56,815 nucleotides of DNA, from positions 1 to 56,815 of the forward strand of contig NZ_QAJR01000058.1 in NCBI RefSeq assembly GCF_003852545.1, written 5' to 3'. The stretch is from Acidovorax sp. FJL06 (lineage in GTDB: Bacteria > Pseudomonadota > Gammaproteobacteria > Burkholderiales > Burkholderiaceae_C). This document shows positions 27,024 to 34,935 of the stretch, in pieces. The first letter of the stretch is position 1; every line of letters starts with the position of its first letter. Under the pieces are notes generated by a model. The model saw only the letters and a program-made list of their open reading frames with translations, had not been told where the DNA came from and searched no databases. The position numbers and the translations under genes are program-made.

Positions 27024-27077
27024 TCAGCCCTTGGCGCCTGGTGGACAAGCGCCAGCAGCTATCAAAATCAAAGCACT
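27024..27077. repeat. Dispersed hairpin repeat, copy C
   Basis: GGCGC (27033-27037) and GCGCC (27049-27053) flank CTGGTGGACAA, followed by AGCAGCTATCAAAATCAAAG. It lies between parA and lysE. Confidence 0.72.
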
Positions 27078-27098
27078 CCCACCATCACCACCGCCCCA

Positions 27099-27737
27099 TC
27101 AAGCGTGCTGCCCGCCGCGCTTGACGAAGAACAGCCCGGCGCCCACCGCCATCAGCAAGCCGCCAAACACGCGGTTCTGTGCACGCACGGCCCGGGCGCT
27201 GCGCATCAGGCGGCGCAACGCGCTGGCGCCAAAAGCGTAGCCGTGCATCACCACCACATCCACCGTGACGGTGGTGGCGGCCATCACCAGCAGCTGCGTC
27301 CACAGCGGGCGCGTGTCGGTCATGAACTGCGGCAGCACGGCCACCATGAAGATGATGCCCTTGGGGTTGGTGGCGTTGGTCAAGAAGCCCGTGAGGCAGC
27401 GCTTTTGCCAGGGGCCGGCGGCCTCCTGTGCATCGCCCTGCGCGATGGGCGCGTCGCCCGCCCGCCACTGGTTGAAACCCACATAGATCAGGTAGCAGGC
27501 CCCCAGCACCTTGACGGTGCTGAACGCCACCTCGGACGCCAGCAGCAGCGAGCCCACGCCCGCCCCGGCGATCAGCAGGATCAGCAGCAGGCCCAGCTGC
27601 AGGCCCAGGATGGTGGCGCCCGTCTTGCGCACGCCGAACGACAGGCCATGGCTCATCGACAGCACGGCCCCCGAACCCGGCGACACCGCAATCAGGCACG
27701 ATGCCGCAAAAAAAGCCAGCCAAGTCTGCAGGTCCAT
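27099..27737 (-). CDS. LysE/RhtB-family exporter
   Basis: 212-residue inner-membrane exporter of amino acids or related metabolites. Six hydrophobic segments are present, with the family motifs SPGSGAVLSMSHGLSFGVRKT at the N-terminus and GFLTNATNPKGIIFMVAVLPQF in the middle. Substrate unknown. It is flanked on both sides by copies of the dispersed repeat. Confidence 0.93.
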   Translation of the reverse strand: MDLQTWLAFFAASCLIAVSPGSGAVLSMSHGLSFGVRKTGATILGLQLGLLLILLIAGAGVGSLLLASEVAFSTVKVLGACYLIYVGFNQWRAGDAPIAQGDAQEAAGPWQKRCLTGFLTNATNPKGIIFMVAVLPQFMTDTRPLWTQLLVMAATTVTVDVVVMHGYAFGASALRRLMRSARAVRAQNRVFGGLLMAVGAGLFFVKRGGQHA

Positions 27738-27810
27738 GAGTCACCAAGCCCGTGTGCGAAGAAGGGCCCGCATCTTAACAACGCCCCTGCAGGGCCGCCA
27801 TGATCTGCAT

Positions 27811-27865
27811 AAAACCGGCCGCCAGCGCTCAACCATCACGCGCCAAAAGCTATCAAAAATGAAGC
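27811..27865. repeat. Dispersed hairpin repeat, copy D
   Basis: GGCCGCCAGCGCTC, a short spacer, ACGCGCC, then AAAAGCTATCAAAAATGAAG. It lies in the 248-bp gap between the lysE-like and kef-like genes; the remainder of that gap shows no gene. Confidence 0.72.
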
Positions 27866-27985
27866 ACCCCAAGGGCATGTCCGGCAGCCCCACCCGCATC
27901 GCTGCGGCAATGCCAGAATCCTGACACGCCCACGCCCGCACCCCTGCGACATCGCCCCCAACGCCACCGCCCGCATCGCCCCTCT

Positions 27986-29896
27986 ATGGAACACGCCCCC
28001 ACCTGGCTCACCTACGGCTTTCTCTACCTCACGGCGGCGGTGCTGGCCGTGCCCATCGCCAAGGCGCTGGGCCTGGGCGCCATCATTGGCTACCTGGCCG
28101 CGGGCATCGCCATCGGGCCCTGGGGCCTGGGGCTGGTGAGCAACGTGCAGGACATCCTGCACTTCGCCGAGTTCGGCGTGGTGCTCATGCTGTTCCTGGT
28201 CGGGCTGGAGCTGCAGCCCAGCCGCCTGTGGGCGTTGCGCCGCCCCATTTTCGGCACCGGCACGGCCCAGGTGCTGGGCTGCGCGGCCGTGCTGTTTGCG
28301 CTGGGCGCGCTGGCCGGCCTGCCCTGGCGCGTGAGCCTGGTCGGTGCCCTCGGCCTGGCGCTGTCGTCCACCGCCATTGCGCTGCAGTCGCTGACCGAGC
28401 GCAACCTGCTGCGCACGCAAAGCGGCCAGGCCGGCTTTTCCATCCTGCTGTTCCAGGACGTGGCCGCCATTCCCATCCTGGCCATGCTGCCGGTGCTGGG
28501 CGCCGCAGCCGGCGAAGGCGCGGGCCACACGCCCGGCGATGTGGTGCTGGAGGCGCTCAAGATCGTGGGCGTGATCGCCGCCATCATCCTGGGCGGGCGC
28601 CTGCTGCTGCGCCCCGTGCTGCGCTGGATCGCCAAGAGCAACACCCCCGAAATCTTCACCGCCGCCGCGCTGCTGCTGGTGGTGGGCATTGCCTACCTGA
28701 TGGTGCTGGTGGGCCTGTCGATGGCGCTGGGCGCCTTCCTCGCCGGCGTGCTGCTGGCCGACAGCGAGTACCGGCGCGAGCTGGAGGCCGACATCGAGCC
28801 CTTCAAGGGCCTGCTGCTCGGCCTGTTCTTCATCGCCGTGGGCATGAGCATCGACTTTGGCGTGATCCTGCGCTCGCCCGGGCTCATGGCCGCCATCCTG
28901 GTCGGCTTCCTCGCGGCCAAGGCCATCGCCATCTACACCCTGGCCAAGATCGTCAACATCCCCTACCAGGAGCGCCCGGTGTTCACCCTGCTGCTGGCCC
29001 AGGGCGGCGAGTTTGCGTTTGTGGTGTTCCAGGCCGCCGCCGGTGCCAGCGTGTTCCCGGCCGAAACCGCCTCGCTGCTCATCGGCGCCGTGGCGCTGTC
29101 GATGCTCGTCAGCCCGCTGCTGCTGGTGGTGCTGGACCGCGTGCTGCTGCGCCGCTACGCCCAGCTCAAGACCGCCACCCCCCAGGCCGAGGAAATCTCC
29201 GAACCGCAAGAGGCGCCCATCATCATCGCGGGCTTCGGCCGCTACGGGCAGATCGTCTCGCGCGTGCTGCTGGCCCAGGGCATCCCCACCACCGTGCTGG
29301 ACCACAGCGTGGAGATGCTGGAGGTGGCGCGCATCTTCGGCTACCGCGTGTTCTATGGCGACGCCACGCGGCTGGACCTGCTGCGCATCGCCGGCGCCGA
29401 ACATGCCCGCATCCTGGTGGTGGCAGTGGACGACGCCGAACAGTCGCTGCAGATCGCCAAGCTCGCGCGCGAGCATTTCCCCCACCTGCAGGTGGTCGCC
29501 CGCGCCCGCGACATCACCCACTGGAACAAGCTGCGCGATCTGGGCGTGACCCGGGTGCAGCGCGAGCTGTTCGAGTCCAGCCTGCAAAGCGCGCACACGG
29601 TGCTGGAGCTGATGGGCCTGTCCCCCACCGAAGCCACCACCTTCACGGACCGCTTCCGCACCCACAACATCGCGCTGGCCGACCGCATGTACCCGCACCA
29701 CAAAGACCAGGCCAAATACATCGCCGTGGCGCGCGAAGGGCGCAACCAGCTGGCCGAACAAATGGCCAAGGAGCGGCAGGAGCGGGATGTGCTGGATGCG
29801 GTGGGGATGGCGTACCCAGGGTATGGCGGGGAAGAGGATGCAGAGGGAGCCGGTGGGGCGGACCGCACCCAGGATTTGGATAAAAACAGGCCGTAG
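27986..29896 (+). CDS. Kef-type monovalent cation:proton antiporter (CPA2 family)
   Basis: 636 residues. The N-terminal two thirds is a twelve-helix Na+/H+ exchanger domain (GAIIGYLAAGIAIGPWGLGL, FGVVLMLFLVGLEL, FLAGVLLADSEYR). The C-terminal domain (about 410-530) is a TrkA-N/RCK Rossmann fold with IIIAGFGRYGQIVSRVLL and a binding acidic residue in TVLDHS. This matches KefB/KefC potassium efflux systems, usually gated by glutathione adducts, and can also fit other CPA2 members. No KefF/KefG partner is adjacent. The last residues (NRP) and the stop codon lie inside a copy of the dispersed repeat. Confidence 0.94.
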   Translation: MEHAPTWLTYGFLYLTAAVLAVPIAKALGLGAIIGYLAAGIAIGPWGLGLVSNVQDILHFAEFGVVLMLFLVGLELQPSRLWALRRPIFGTGTAQVLGCAAVLFALGALAGLPWRVSLVGALGLALSSTAIALQSLTERNLLRTQSGQAGFSILLFQDVAAIPILAMLPVLGAAAGEGAGHTPGDVVLEALKIVGVIAAIILGGRLLLRPVLRWIAKSNTPEIFTAAALLLVVGIAYLMVLVGLSMALGAFLAGVLLADSEYRRELEADIEPFKGLLLGLFFIAVGMSIDFGVILRSPGLMAAILVGFLAAKAIAIYTLAKIVNIPYQERPVFTLLLAQGGEFAFVVFQAAAGASVFPAETASLLIGAVALSMLVSPLLLVVLDRVLLRRYAQLKTATPQAEEISEPQEAPIIIAGFGRYGQIVSRVLLAQGIPTTVLDHSVEMLEVARIFGYRVFYGDATRLDLLRIAGAEHARILVVAVDDAEQSLQIAKLAREHFPHLQVVARARDITHWNKLRDLGVTRVQRELFESSLQSAHTVLELMGLSPTEATTFTDRFRTHNIALADRMYPHHKDQAKYIAVAREGRNQLAEQMAKERQERDVLDAVGMAYPGYGGEEDAEGAGGADRTQDLDKNRP

Positions 29897-29942
29897 CGCC
29901 TATCTATCTGGCGCAAGCAGCTCTATTTTTCATAGCAAACAG
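29885..29942. repeat. Dispersed hairpin repeat, copy E (contains kef stop codon)
   Basis: Full-length reference copy: AGGCCGTAGCGCC, TATCTATCT, GGCGCAAGCAGCTCTA, an AT tract, then CATAGCAAA. The TAG in GGCCGTAGCGCC is the stop codon of the Kef-type gene. Confidence 0.78.
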
Positions 29943-29970
29943 ACAACCCATTCCATGTGGATGGGCTCTG

Positions 29971-30046
29971 ACGCGAAAGCGCCTTGCTATGACGTGCAAA
30001 ACTGCTTTCGCGACAGTAAATTTGTCGCGCAAAGTCTTTCGCGACA
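29971..30046. repeat. Cluster of CTTTCGCGACA motifs
   Basis: CTTTCGCGACA occurs at 30005-30015 and 30036-30046 as direct copies. A near-complement, TGTCGCGCAAAG, lies between them at 30023-30034, and a related GACGCGAAAGC lies at 29970-29980. The dense dyad arrangement resembles an operator array. It sits in an AT-richer 526-bp gap between the kef-like gene and the siderophore receptor; no regulator is adjacent. Confidence 0.55.
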
Positions 30047-30082
30047 CAAACTCCCCGGCCTGTCGGACAGGCGACCGAGCGC

Positions 30083-30322
30083 ATGGATGTTCTGGATGCC
30101 TATGAGGTCCTTCATCATGTCCTTGATGGGATGTTCTCTGGTAAGGCTGATCGTTTGAAACGCTTAGTTGACCAAGTCAACATACAAAAAGGCCCGTCAA
30201 CCGGCGAGTTCCCCTTTGAATGCAATTCCCATGCATCGAATGCGATTCGATATTGGAAGGTTCCGCGCGGTCTCAGCGCCGTAGTCTTCGCGGTGCGATT
30301 TCAACGGCAAAAAAAACGATAA
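30083..30322 (+). CDS. Hypothetical 79-residue protein (doubtful)
   Basis: A short open frame starting MDVLDAYEVLHHVLDGMFSG and ending with a basic tail (RFQRQKKR). No domain or family was recognised, and no good Shine-Dalgarno sequence precedes it. Its base composition is more AT-rich than the neighbours, suggesting either a transferred remnant or chance. The stop codon overlaps the Fur-like box of the downstream receptor gene. It may be non-coding. Confidence 0.3.
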   Translation: MDVLDAYEVLHHVLDGMFSGKADRLKRLVDQVNIQKGPSTGEFPFECNSHASNAIRYWKVPRGLSAVVFAVRFQRQKKR

Positions 30323-30336
30323 CCATTCGCATTAAA
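30318..30336. promoter_or_regulatory. Fur-box-like site before siderophore receptor
   Basis: GATAACCATTCGCATTAAA matches 12 of 19 positions of the Fur consensus. It lies 86 bp before the receptor start codon, next to an AT-rich TTAAAAT that could serve as a -10 element. Iron repression of the receptor is the natural reading. Confidence 0.6.
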
Positions 30337-30422
30337 ATCCACAATCCTGCCAGCCAACGTCCCCCTGCCACGTGAGCCAGCGCCCCCGCGTCTGTTCTCC
30401 GCTCACCTTCATCGGGACCCCC

Positions 30423-32615
30423 ATGCCTTCTCTGCCCCTGCGCTCCGCGCACGCCCCGCGCTTCTCGTTGTCTGCGCGCTCGTCCTTGCCATCGGCCCGC
30501 AAAGCCCACCTCTTCTTCGCCCTGACTCCACTGGCGCTGTGCCTGGCGCAGGCCGCCATGGCGCAGCAAGCCGCAACACCGTCCTCCGGCGAGGCTGCCG
30601 GCACCGCAGCCCCCCAGCTCCAGGAAGTCCGCATCAACGCCAGCACCGAAAAAGACATGGGCTTTGCGCCTGTGGAAGCGCAGACGGCCGGCAAGGCGCC
30701 CATGCGACGGCTGGAGACGCCGCAGTCCGTCAGCGTGGTCACGCGCGAGCAGATGGAGTCGCGCCAGATCGTGAACGTGCAGCAGGCGCTGCAGACCGTG
30801 GCGGGCGTGAGCCCGGTCAACTTTGGGCGCCGAGGGTTCGACGACATCAACATCCGGGGCTTTCGTTCCTCCGAATCCATCCTGGTCGATGGCCTGGTGC
30901 AAAGCCCGGGCATGTGGGCCAAGATGCAGCCCTATGGTTACGAGCGCTTCGAGGTGCTCAAGGGCTCGGCCTCGGTGCTCTATGGCCAGGTGCAGCCCGG
31001 CGGCATCGTCAACGCGGTGAGCAAGCGGCCCAAGAAAGAGGCGTTGAACGAAGCGGGTATCGAGGTGGGCAGCTTCGGCCAGCGCACACTGCAGGCCGAT
31101 GTGAACCGGCCGCTGTCCGAATCGGGGAAGACGGCGCTGCGCATCAATGCGCAGGTGTCTGAATCGGACGACCCCACGCAGTTCGTCTACCGCAAGGACC
31201 GGTGGTTTGCGCCGTCGCTCTCCATCGACCTGGGCGCGCAAACCGACCTGGTGCTGTTTGCCACCTACGGCCGCAGCGAGTGGCTGCGCCAGCAGGGCAT
31301 CACGCCCTATGGCACGGTGCTGCCCAACCGCAATGGCACGCTGTCACGCACGATGTTCACGGGCGATCCGGCCTTTGGCCCCTACAACGTCGAAACCACC
31401 TCGCTGGGTTATGCGCTGGAGCACCAGCTGTCGGATGCGATGACCTTCCGCCAGAACCTGCGCTACGAGACCGAGAAAGGCACGGGCAACTTTGTCTCCA
31501 ACCTGGCGCTGCAGGCCAACCAGCGGTTGCAGAACCGGCAAGCGTCGCGCCAGACCATGGACTACGACCTGCTGGCCACCGACACCTCGCTGCTCACGCG
31601 CTTCGAGGCGCTGGGCGCCAGGCACCAACTGGTGACGGGCCTGGATGTGCGCAGCGGCCACAGCCTGCTGGCCAGCCGCACCTGCCGCATCGGCGCGCTG
31701 GACCTGTTCGCCCCTGTCTACGGCATGCAGGCCGTCTGCCCCGAGGCACTGACCAGCGATGCGCCCGCCAAGCTCACGGTGGCCGGCCTCTATGCGCAGG
31801 ACCAGATCAAGTTCGGCGAGGGCTGGACGGCCCTGGTGGGCCTGCGCCGCGACTGGTCGACCAACGACACCCACAACCGCGTGGCCAACACGCAGACGCG
31901 CCAGAAAGACAGCGCCACCACGCTGTCGGCGGGCCTGGTGTATGAGTTCAAGCCCGGCTGGGCGGCGTATGGCAGCTATGGCGAATCGTTCTTGCCCGTG
32001 TCGGGGCTCACGTTCGGCGGCTCGCCCTTTGTGCCCGAAACCGGCAAGCAGTGGGAGGCGGGCGTGAAGTACGAGTCACCCGGCGGCCAGATCACCGGCG
32101 CACTCGCCGTCTTTAACTTGGTGCGCGAGAACGTGAACACCGCCGACCCGGTGAACACGGGTTTTAGCGTGCAGACCGGCCAGCAGCGCGCACGCGGGCT
32201 GGAAGTGGAGCTGGGCGCGGACCTGAAGAACGGCTGGAAGCTCACCAGCGCCTACACCTACACGCAGACCCAGGTCACGCGCGACAACAACGCCGCCATC
32301 GTGGGCCTGCCGCTCCTTCTCACGCCGCGCCACACGCTCACGGCCTGGGCCACCTACAAGCTGCCGCAGTACCAGCGCATCACGCTGGGCGTGGGCGGGC
32401 GCTACGTGAGCGAGCAGATCGGCTCGTACCCGTTCACGCTGCCGTCCTACGTGGTGGCCGATGCCTCCATCAGCTACGCAGGCGACAACTACCGCGTGAC
32501 GGCGGGCGTGAAGAACCTGTTCAACAAGGCGTACTACGACGGCGCAATCAACGCCAACGTGGTGTCGCCTGCGCTGCCGCGCAACTTCAGCATCGGGCTG
32601 ACGTACTTCTTCTGA
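30423..32615 (+). CDS. TonB-dependent siderophore receptor
   Basis: Outer-membrane 22-strand receptor importing a ferric siderophore with TonB/ExbBD energy; 730 residues from the Met at 30423 (an upstream Met at 30372 is also in frame). A signal peptide ends near AQAAMAQQ. The plug domain has TPQSVSVVTREQMESRQ, GFRSSESILVDGL and FEVLKGSASVLYGQVQPGGIVN. The barrel ends RNFSIGLTYFF with the C-terminal Phe needed for BAM recognition. The sequence style is that of hydroxamate (ferrichrome/ferrioxamine) receptors, but the ligand is inferred. A Fur-like box precedes it. Confidence 0.94.
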   Translation: MPSLPLRSAHAPRFSLSARSSLPSARKAHLFFALTPLALCLAQAAMAQQAATPSSGEAAGTAAPQLQEVRINASTEKDMGFAPVEAQTAGKAPMRRLETPQSVSVVTREQMESRQIVNVQQALQTVAGVSPVNFGRRGFDDINIRGFRSSESILVDGLVQSPGMWAKMQPYGYERFEVLKGSASVLYGQVQPGGIVNAVSKRPKKEALNEAGIEVGSFGQRTLQADVNRPLSESGKTALRINAQVSESDDPTQFVYRKDRWFAPSLSIDLGAQTDLVLFATYGRSEWLRQQGITPYGTVLPNRNGTLSRTMFTGDPAFGPYNVETTSLGYALEHQLSDAMTFRQNLRYETEKGTGNFVSNLALQANQRLQNRQASRQTMDYDLLATDTSLLTRFEALGARHQLVTGLDVRSGHSLLASRTCRIGALDLFAPVYGMQAVCPEALTSDAPAKLTVAGLYAQDQIKFGEGWTALVGLRRDWSTNDTHNRVANTQTRQKDSATTLSAGLVYEFKPGWAAYGSYGESFLPVSGLTFGGSPFVPETGKQWEAGVKYESPGGQITGALAVFNLVRENVNTADPVNTGFSVQTGQQRARGLEVELGADLKNGWKLTSAYTYTQTQVTRDNNAAIVGLPLLLTPRHTLTAWATYKLPQYQRITLGVGGRYVSEQIGSYPFTLPSYVVADASISYAGDNYRVTAGVKNLFNKAYYDGAINANVVSPALPRNFSIGLTYFF

Positions 32616-32729
32616 CCGCCTGACCGCCGTGCAAGAGCCCCGGGCCCATCGAAGGGCGGGCTCCCGGGCCATCCCCCGGCTTTGACGGGCTCATCCCGAA
32701 CGCGGGAGGCGCAAACCCTGTTTGAATCC

Positions 32730-32788
32730 AATCGGGGCTCAGCGCCTTCCTGTAAAGCGCAAGCAGCTATACCTTCAATAGCAAATTC
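32730..32788. repeat. Dispersed hairpin repeat, copy F
   Basis: CAGCGCC, TTCCTGTAAA, GCGCAAGCAGCTATA, then CTTCAATAGCAAATTC. It lies in the 224-bp gap between the receptor and the TRIC-like gene. Confidence 0.75.
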
Positions 32789-32839
32789 ATTCCACGCCGG
32801 TGCCGTGCCGCCTGGTGGCGCCACGGCACAATCGCGCCC

Positions 32840-33484
32840 ATGGACCCTTTGCTCGACGCCCCCTGGGTGCACACCCTGCGCTTTCTCCTCGAAGTGGCCG
32901 CCACGGTCGCGTTTGCGCTGTCGGGCGTGATCGCCGCAGCACGCAAGCGGCTTGATGTCGTGGGCGTGTGTGTGGTGGCCTTCGTGGCGGCCTTTGGCGG
33001 GGGCACGCTGCGCGACCTGCTGCTGGACCAGCGCCCCTTCTTCTGGGTACGCCACACGGGTTTTGTCTGGGGCATCCTGGCGCTGTGCGTGGGCGCCATG
33101 CTGTTCATGCGCCAGCGTCACTTCAAGCCCACCGAACGCGCCATGCTGCTGCCCGACGCCATCGGCCTGGGCCTGTTCGCGGCCGTGGGCGTGGACATTG
33201 CCACCGCCATCGGCATGCCCCCCATCATCAGCGTGATGATGGGCGTGACCACCGGCGTGTTCGGCGGCGTGCTGCGCGACGTGCTGTGCAACGAGGTGCC
33301 CCAGGCCTTCAGCGACCACCGCCCCTATGCCCTGTGCGCGTTTGCCGGCGGCTGGGCCGACGTGGCCCTGCGCCACCTGCACACCCCCGATTGGGCTCCG
33401 CTCGTGGCCTGCGTGCTGCTCACGGCCGGGTTGCGCGGGCTGGCGCTGTGGCGCAACTGGGAGCTGCCGGCGTGGCGGGTGTAG
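32840..33484 (+). CDS. Trimeric intracellular cation (TRIC)-type channel, UPF0126 family
   Basis: 214-residue inner-membrane protein with two repeats of a three-helix UPF0126 unit. Each repeat carries the glycine-rich motif: FVAAFGGGTLRDLLLDQRPFF and GVTTGVFGGVLRDVLCNEVP. Family members conduct K+ or, by some reports, relate to glycine utilisation. It stands alone between the repeat copy F and a thioesterase gene. Confidence 0.92.
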   Translation: MDPLLDAPWVHTLRFLLEVAATVAFALSGVIAAARKRLDVVGVCVVAFVAAFGGGTLRDLLLDQRPFFWVRHTGFVWGILALCVGAMLFMRQRHFKPTERAMLLPDAIGLGLFAAVGVDIATAIGMPPIISVMMGVTTGVFGGVLRDVLCNEVPQAFSDHRPYALCAFAGGWADVALRHLHTPDWAPLVACVLLTAGLRGLALWRNWELPAWRV

Positions 33485-33608
33485 CCCCGGCATGGCGCCG
33501 GCACCACACGCGACAGCCATCCCCCTGGCGCACCCGTGACAGCTGGGCGCCCCCCATGCCCGCACACTGGGGGCTGGGCCGCCACACCGCAGCAAGAGAC
33601 ACCCCCCC

Positions 33609-34070
33609 ATGACGACAACCGATCACCCCCCCGCCGCCACCGGCACCCCCGCAGGCTTTGCGCCCCTGCAGGCCGGCGGCCCCTACATCCAGCACAACGG
33701 CCCGCTGTATCTGCTGCACCAGGGCGACGTGGTGAAGTTCGGCTTTCGCGTGGAGCCGCGCCACACCAACCCCATGGGCAACCTGCACGGCGGCATGATG
33801 GCCAGCTTCTGCGACATGCTGCTGCCGCTGTCGGTGCACCGCAAGAGCGACCAGGTGGCCGACCGCTTTTTGCCCACCATCAGCCTGCAGATCGACTACC
33901 TGGCCCCCGCCCCGCTGGGCGCCTGGGTGGAGGGCGAGGCCGAGCCGCTGCGCGTCACGCGTTCGCTGGTGTTTGCGCAAGGCTTGGTCACGGCCGATGG
34001 CGTGCCCTGCGCGCGCGTGAGCGGGGTGTTCAAGATCGGGCCTGCGGTGCCCAGCAGCGCCGTGGAGTGA
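33609..34070 (+). CDS. PaaI-family hot-dog thioesterase
   Basis: 153 residues. It has the hot-dog thioesterase signature NPMGNLHGGMMASFCDMLLP followed by a beta-sheet rich C-terminus (TISLQIDYLAPAPLG). Family members hydrolyse acyl- or aryl-CoA thioesters. The substrate is unknown. It lies 124 bp downstream of the TRIC-like gene. Confidence 0.9.
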   Translation: MTTTDHPPAATGTPAGFAPLQAGGPYIQHNGPLYLLHQGDVVKFGFRVEPRHTNPMGNLHGGMMASFCDMLLPLSVHRKSDQVADRFLPTISLQIDYLAPAPLGAWVEGEAEPLRVTRSLVFAQGLVTADGVPCARVSGVFKIGPAVPSSAVE

Positions 34071-34164
34071 ACCCTGTGGGCCCGGCATGGCGGCGCGCGG
34101 CCGCACGCCCTTGTACGGAGTGCCCCGTGGTTGCATGGCCATGCTGGCTATTCAGCGCAAGTTA

Positions 34165-34298
34165 ATTCATAGATGTCATTTTTTACATAATTTACATACA
34201 TCTATGAATGATTTTTCCATTCAAATCTTGTTCTCGCGCATCTTCAGACTTAATTCATAGATGTTCAAAAATCCGTTCTTAAACTAACATCTATGAAT
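34165..34298. promoter_or_regulatory. Four-site operator array of the hipBA-like operon
   Basis: ATTCATAGATG at 34165-34175 and 34253-34263, and its complement CATCTATGAAT at 34199-34209 and 34288-34298, form two inverted pairs with 23- and 24-bp spacers. Each copy is itself nearly palindromic (CAT-AG-ATG). The last copy overlaps the antitoxin ATG at 34297. The region is markedly AT-rich compared with its surroundings. HipB autoregulation at several operators is well known; these particular sites are inferred. Confidence 0.85.
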
Positions 34299-34935
34299 GC
34301 CATCCCAAAACACCAAGCCCGCTGACTACCCCCAGGCGGTTCTTCAGCAGATCGCGTTGCTTGCGCAGAACATCGTGATTGCACGCAAGCGCCGCAAGGA
34401 AACGCAGGCCCAGTGGGCCCAGCGGTTGGGCGTGTCGCAGCCCACCATGGCGCGCATTGAGCGAGGCGACCCATCGGTGTCGATGGCGTCGTATGTGATG
34501 TGCATGTGGCTCATCAACCAGGCCCAGGGGCTGGCCGATCTGATTGCGCCGCAGAACGACCTGGCATCGCTGGAGCAGGAGGTGGCCAGAGCCCGGCCCG
34601 CTGCACGGGCCACGGCGCAGAAAGGCGCAAAAACGGCAGCCAGCAACACCAGGCCTGCGGCCTTGTCACCCCTTGCAAGCGCCCAGGTGCCTAGCCGCTC
34701 TGGAGCCGCACACCTTGCGAGAGAGGCGGAAGGTTCCTTTCTCGGAGCAGATCCTTCTGACGCCAAAAACAAGGCCACTCAGAAGACCGTTAAGAAGGCC
34801 ACTGGCTTGGGTCAAGAGGAACAGATCCAACAAGCCCTGCAGATCGCTGGCCTCGGCACGCCCGAGCGCCAACCCAACAACACCGCCGCAGGCCTGGCCG
34901 CACTGATATCGGGTCAGAAGAAAGCGCGGCCATGA
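34297..34935 (+). CDS. hipB: HipB-like XRE-family antitoxin with long C-terminal extension
   Basis: 212 residues. The helix-turn-helix is at about 33-62 (ETQAQWAQRLGVSQPTMARIERGDPSVS), as in HipB. The start at 34297 is forced: TGA is the preceding in-frame codon and the next Met is inside the DNA-binding domain. No Shine-Dalgarno sequence is visible. Beyond the HTH a tail of about 120 residues, Ala/Lys-rich and probably disordered (KNKATQKTVKKATG), makes it more than twice the length of E. coli HipB. It overlaps hipA by four bases and presumably represses its own promoter with HipA. Confidence 0.87.
   Translation: MPSQNTKPADYPQAVLQQIALLAQNIVIARKRRKETQAQWAQRLGVSQPTMARIERGDPSVSMASYVMCMWLINQAQGLADLIAPQNDLASLEQEVARARPAARATAQKGAKTAASNTRPAALSPLASAQVPSRSGAAHLAREAEGSFLGADPSDAKNKATQKTVKKATGLGQEEQIQQALQIAGLGTPERQPNNTAAGLAALISGQKKARP

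Noticed and set aside
27836-29761. A 641-codon minus-strand frame over the Kef-type antiporter
   Set aside because: Antisense shadow with Gln/His/Gly repeats; the plus strand has clear antiporter and RCK motifs.
29787-30158. A plus-strand frame of 123 codons overlapping the kef 3' end
   Set aside because: Starts within the kef gene in another frame, crosses the repeat and the motif cluster, and shows no domain.
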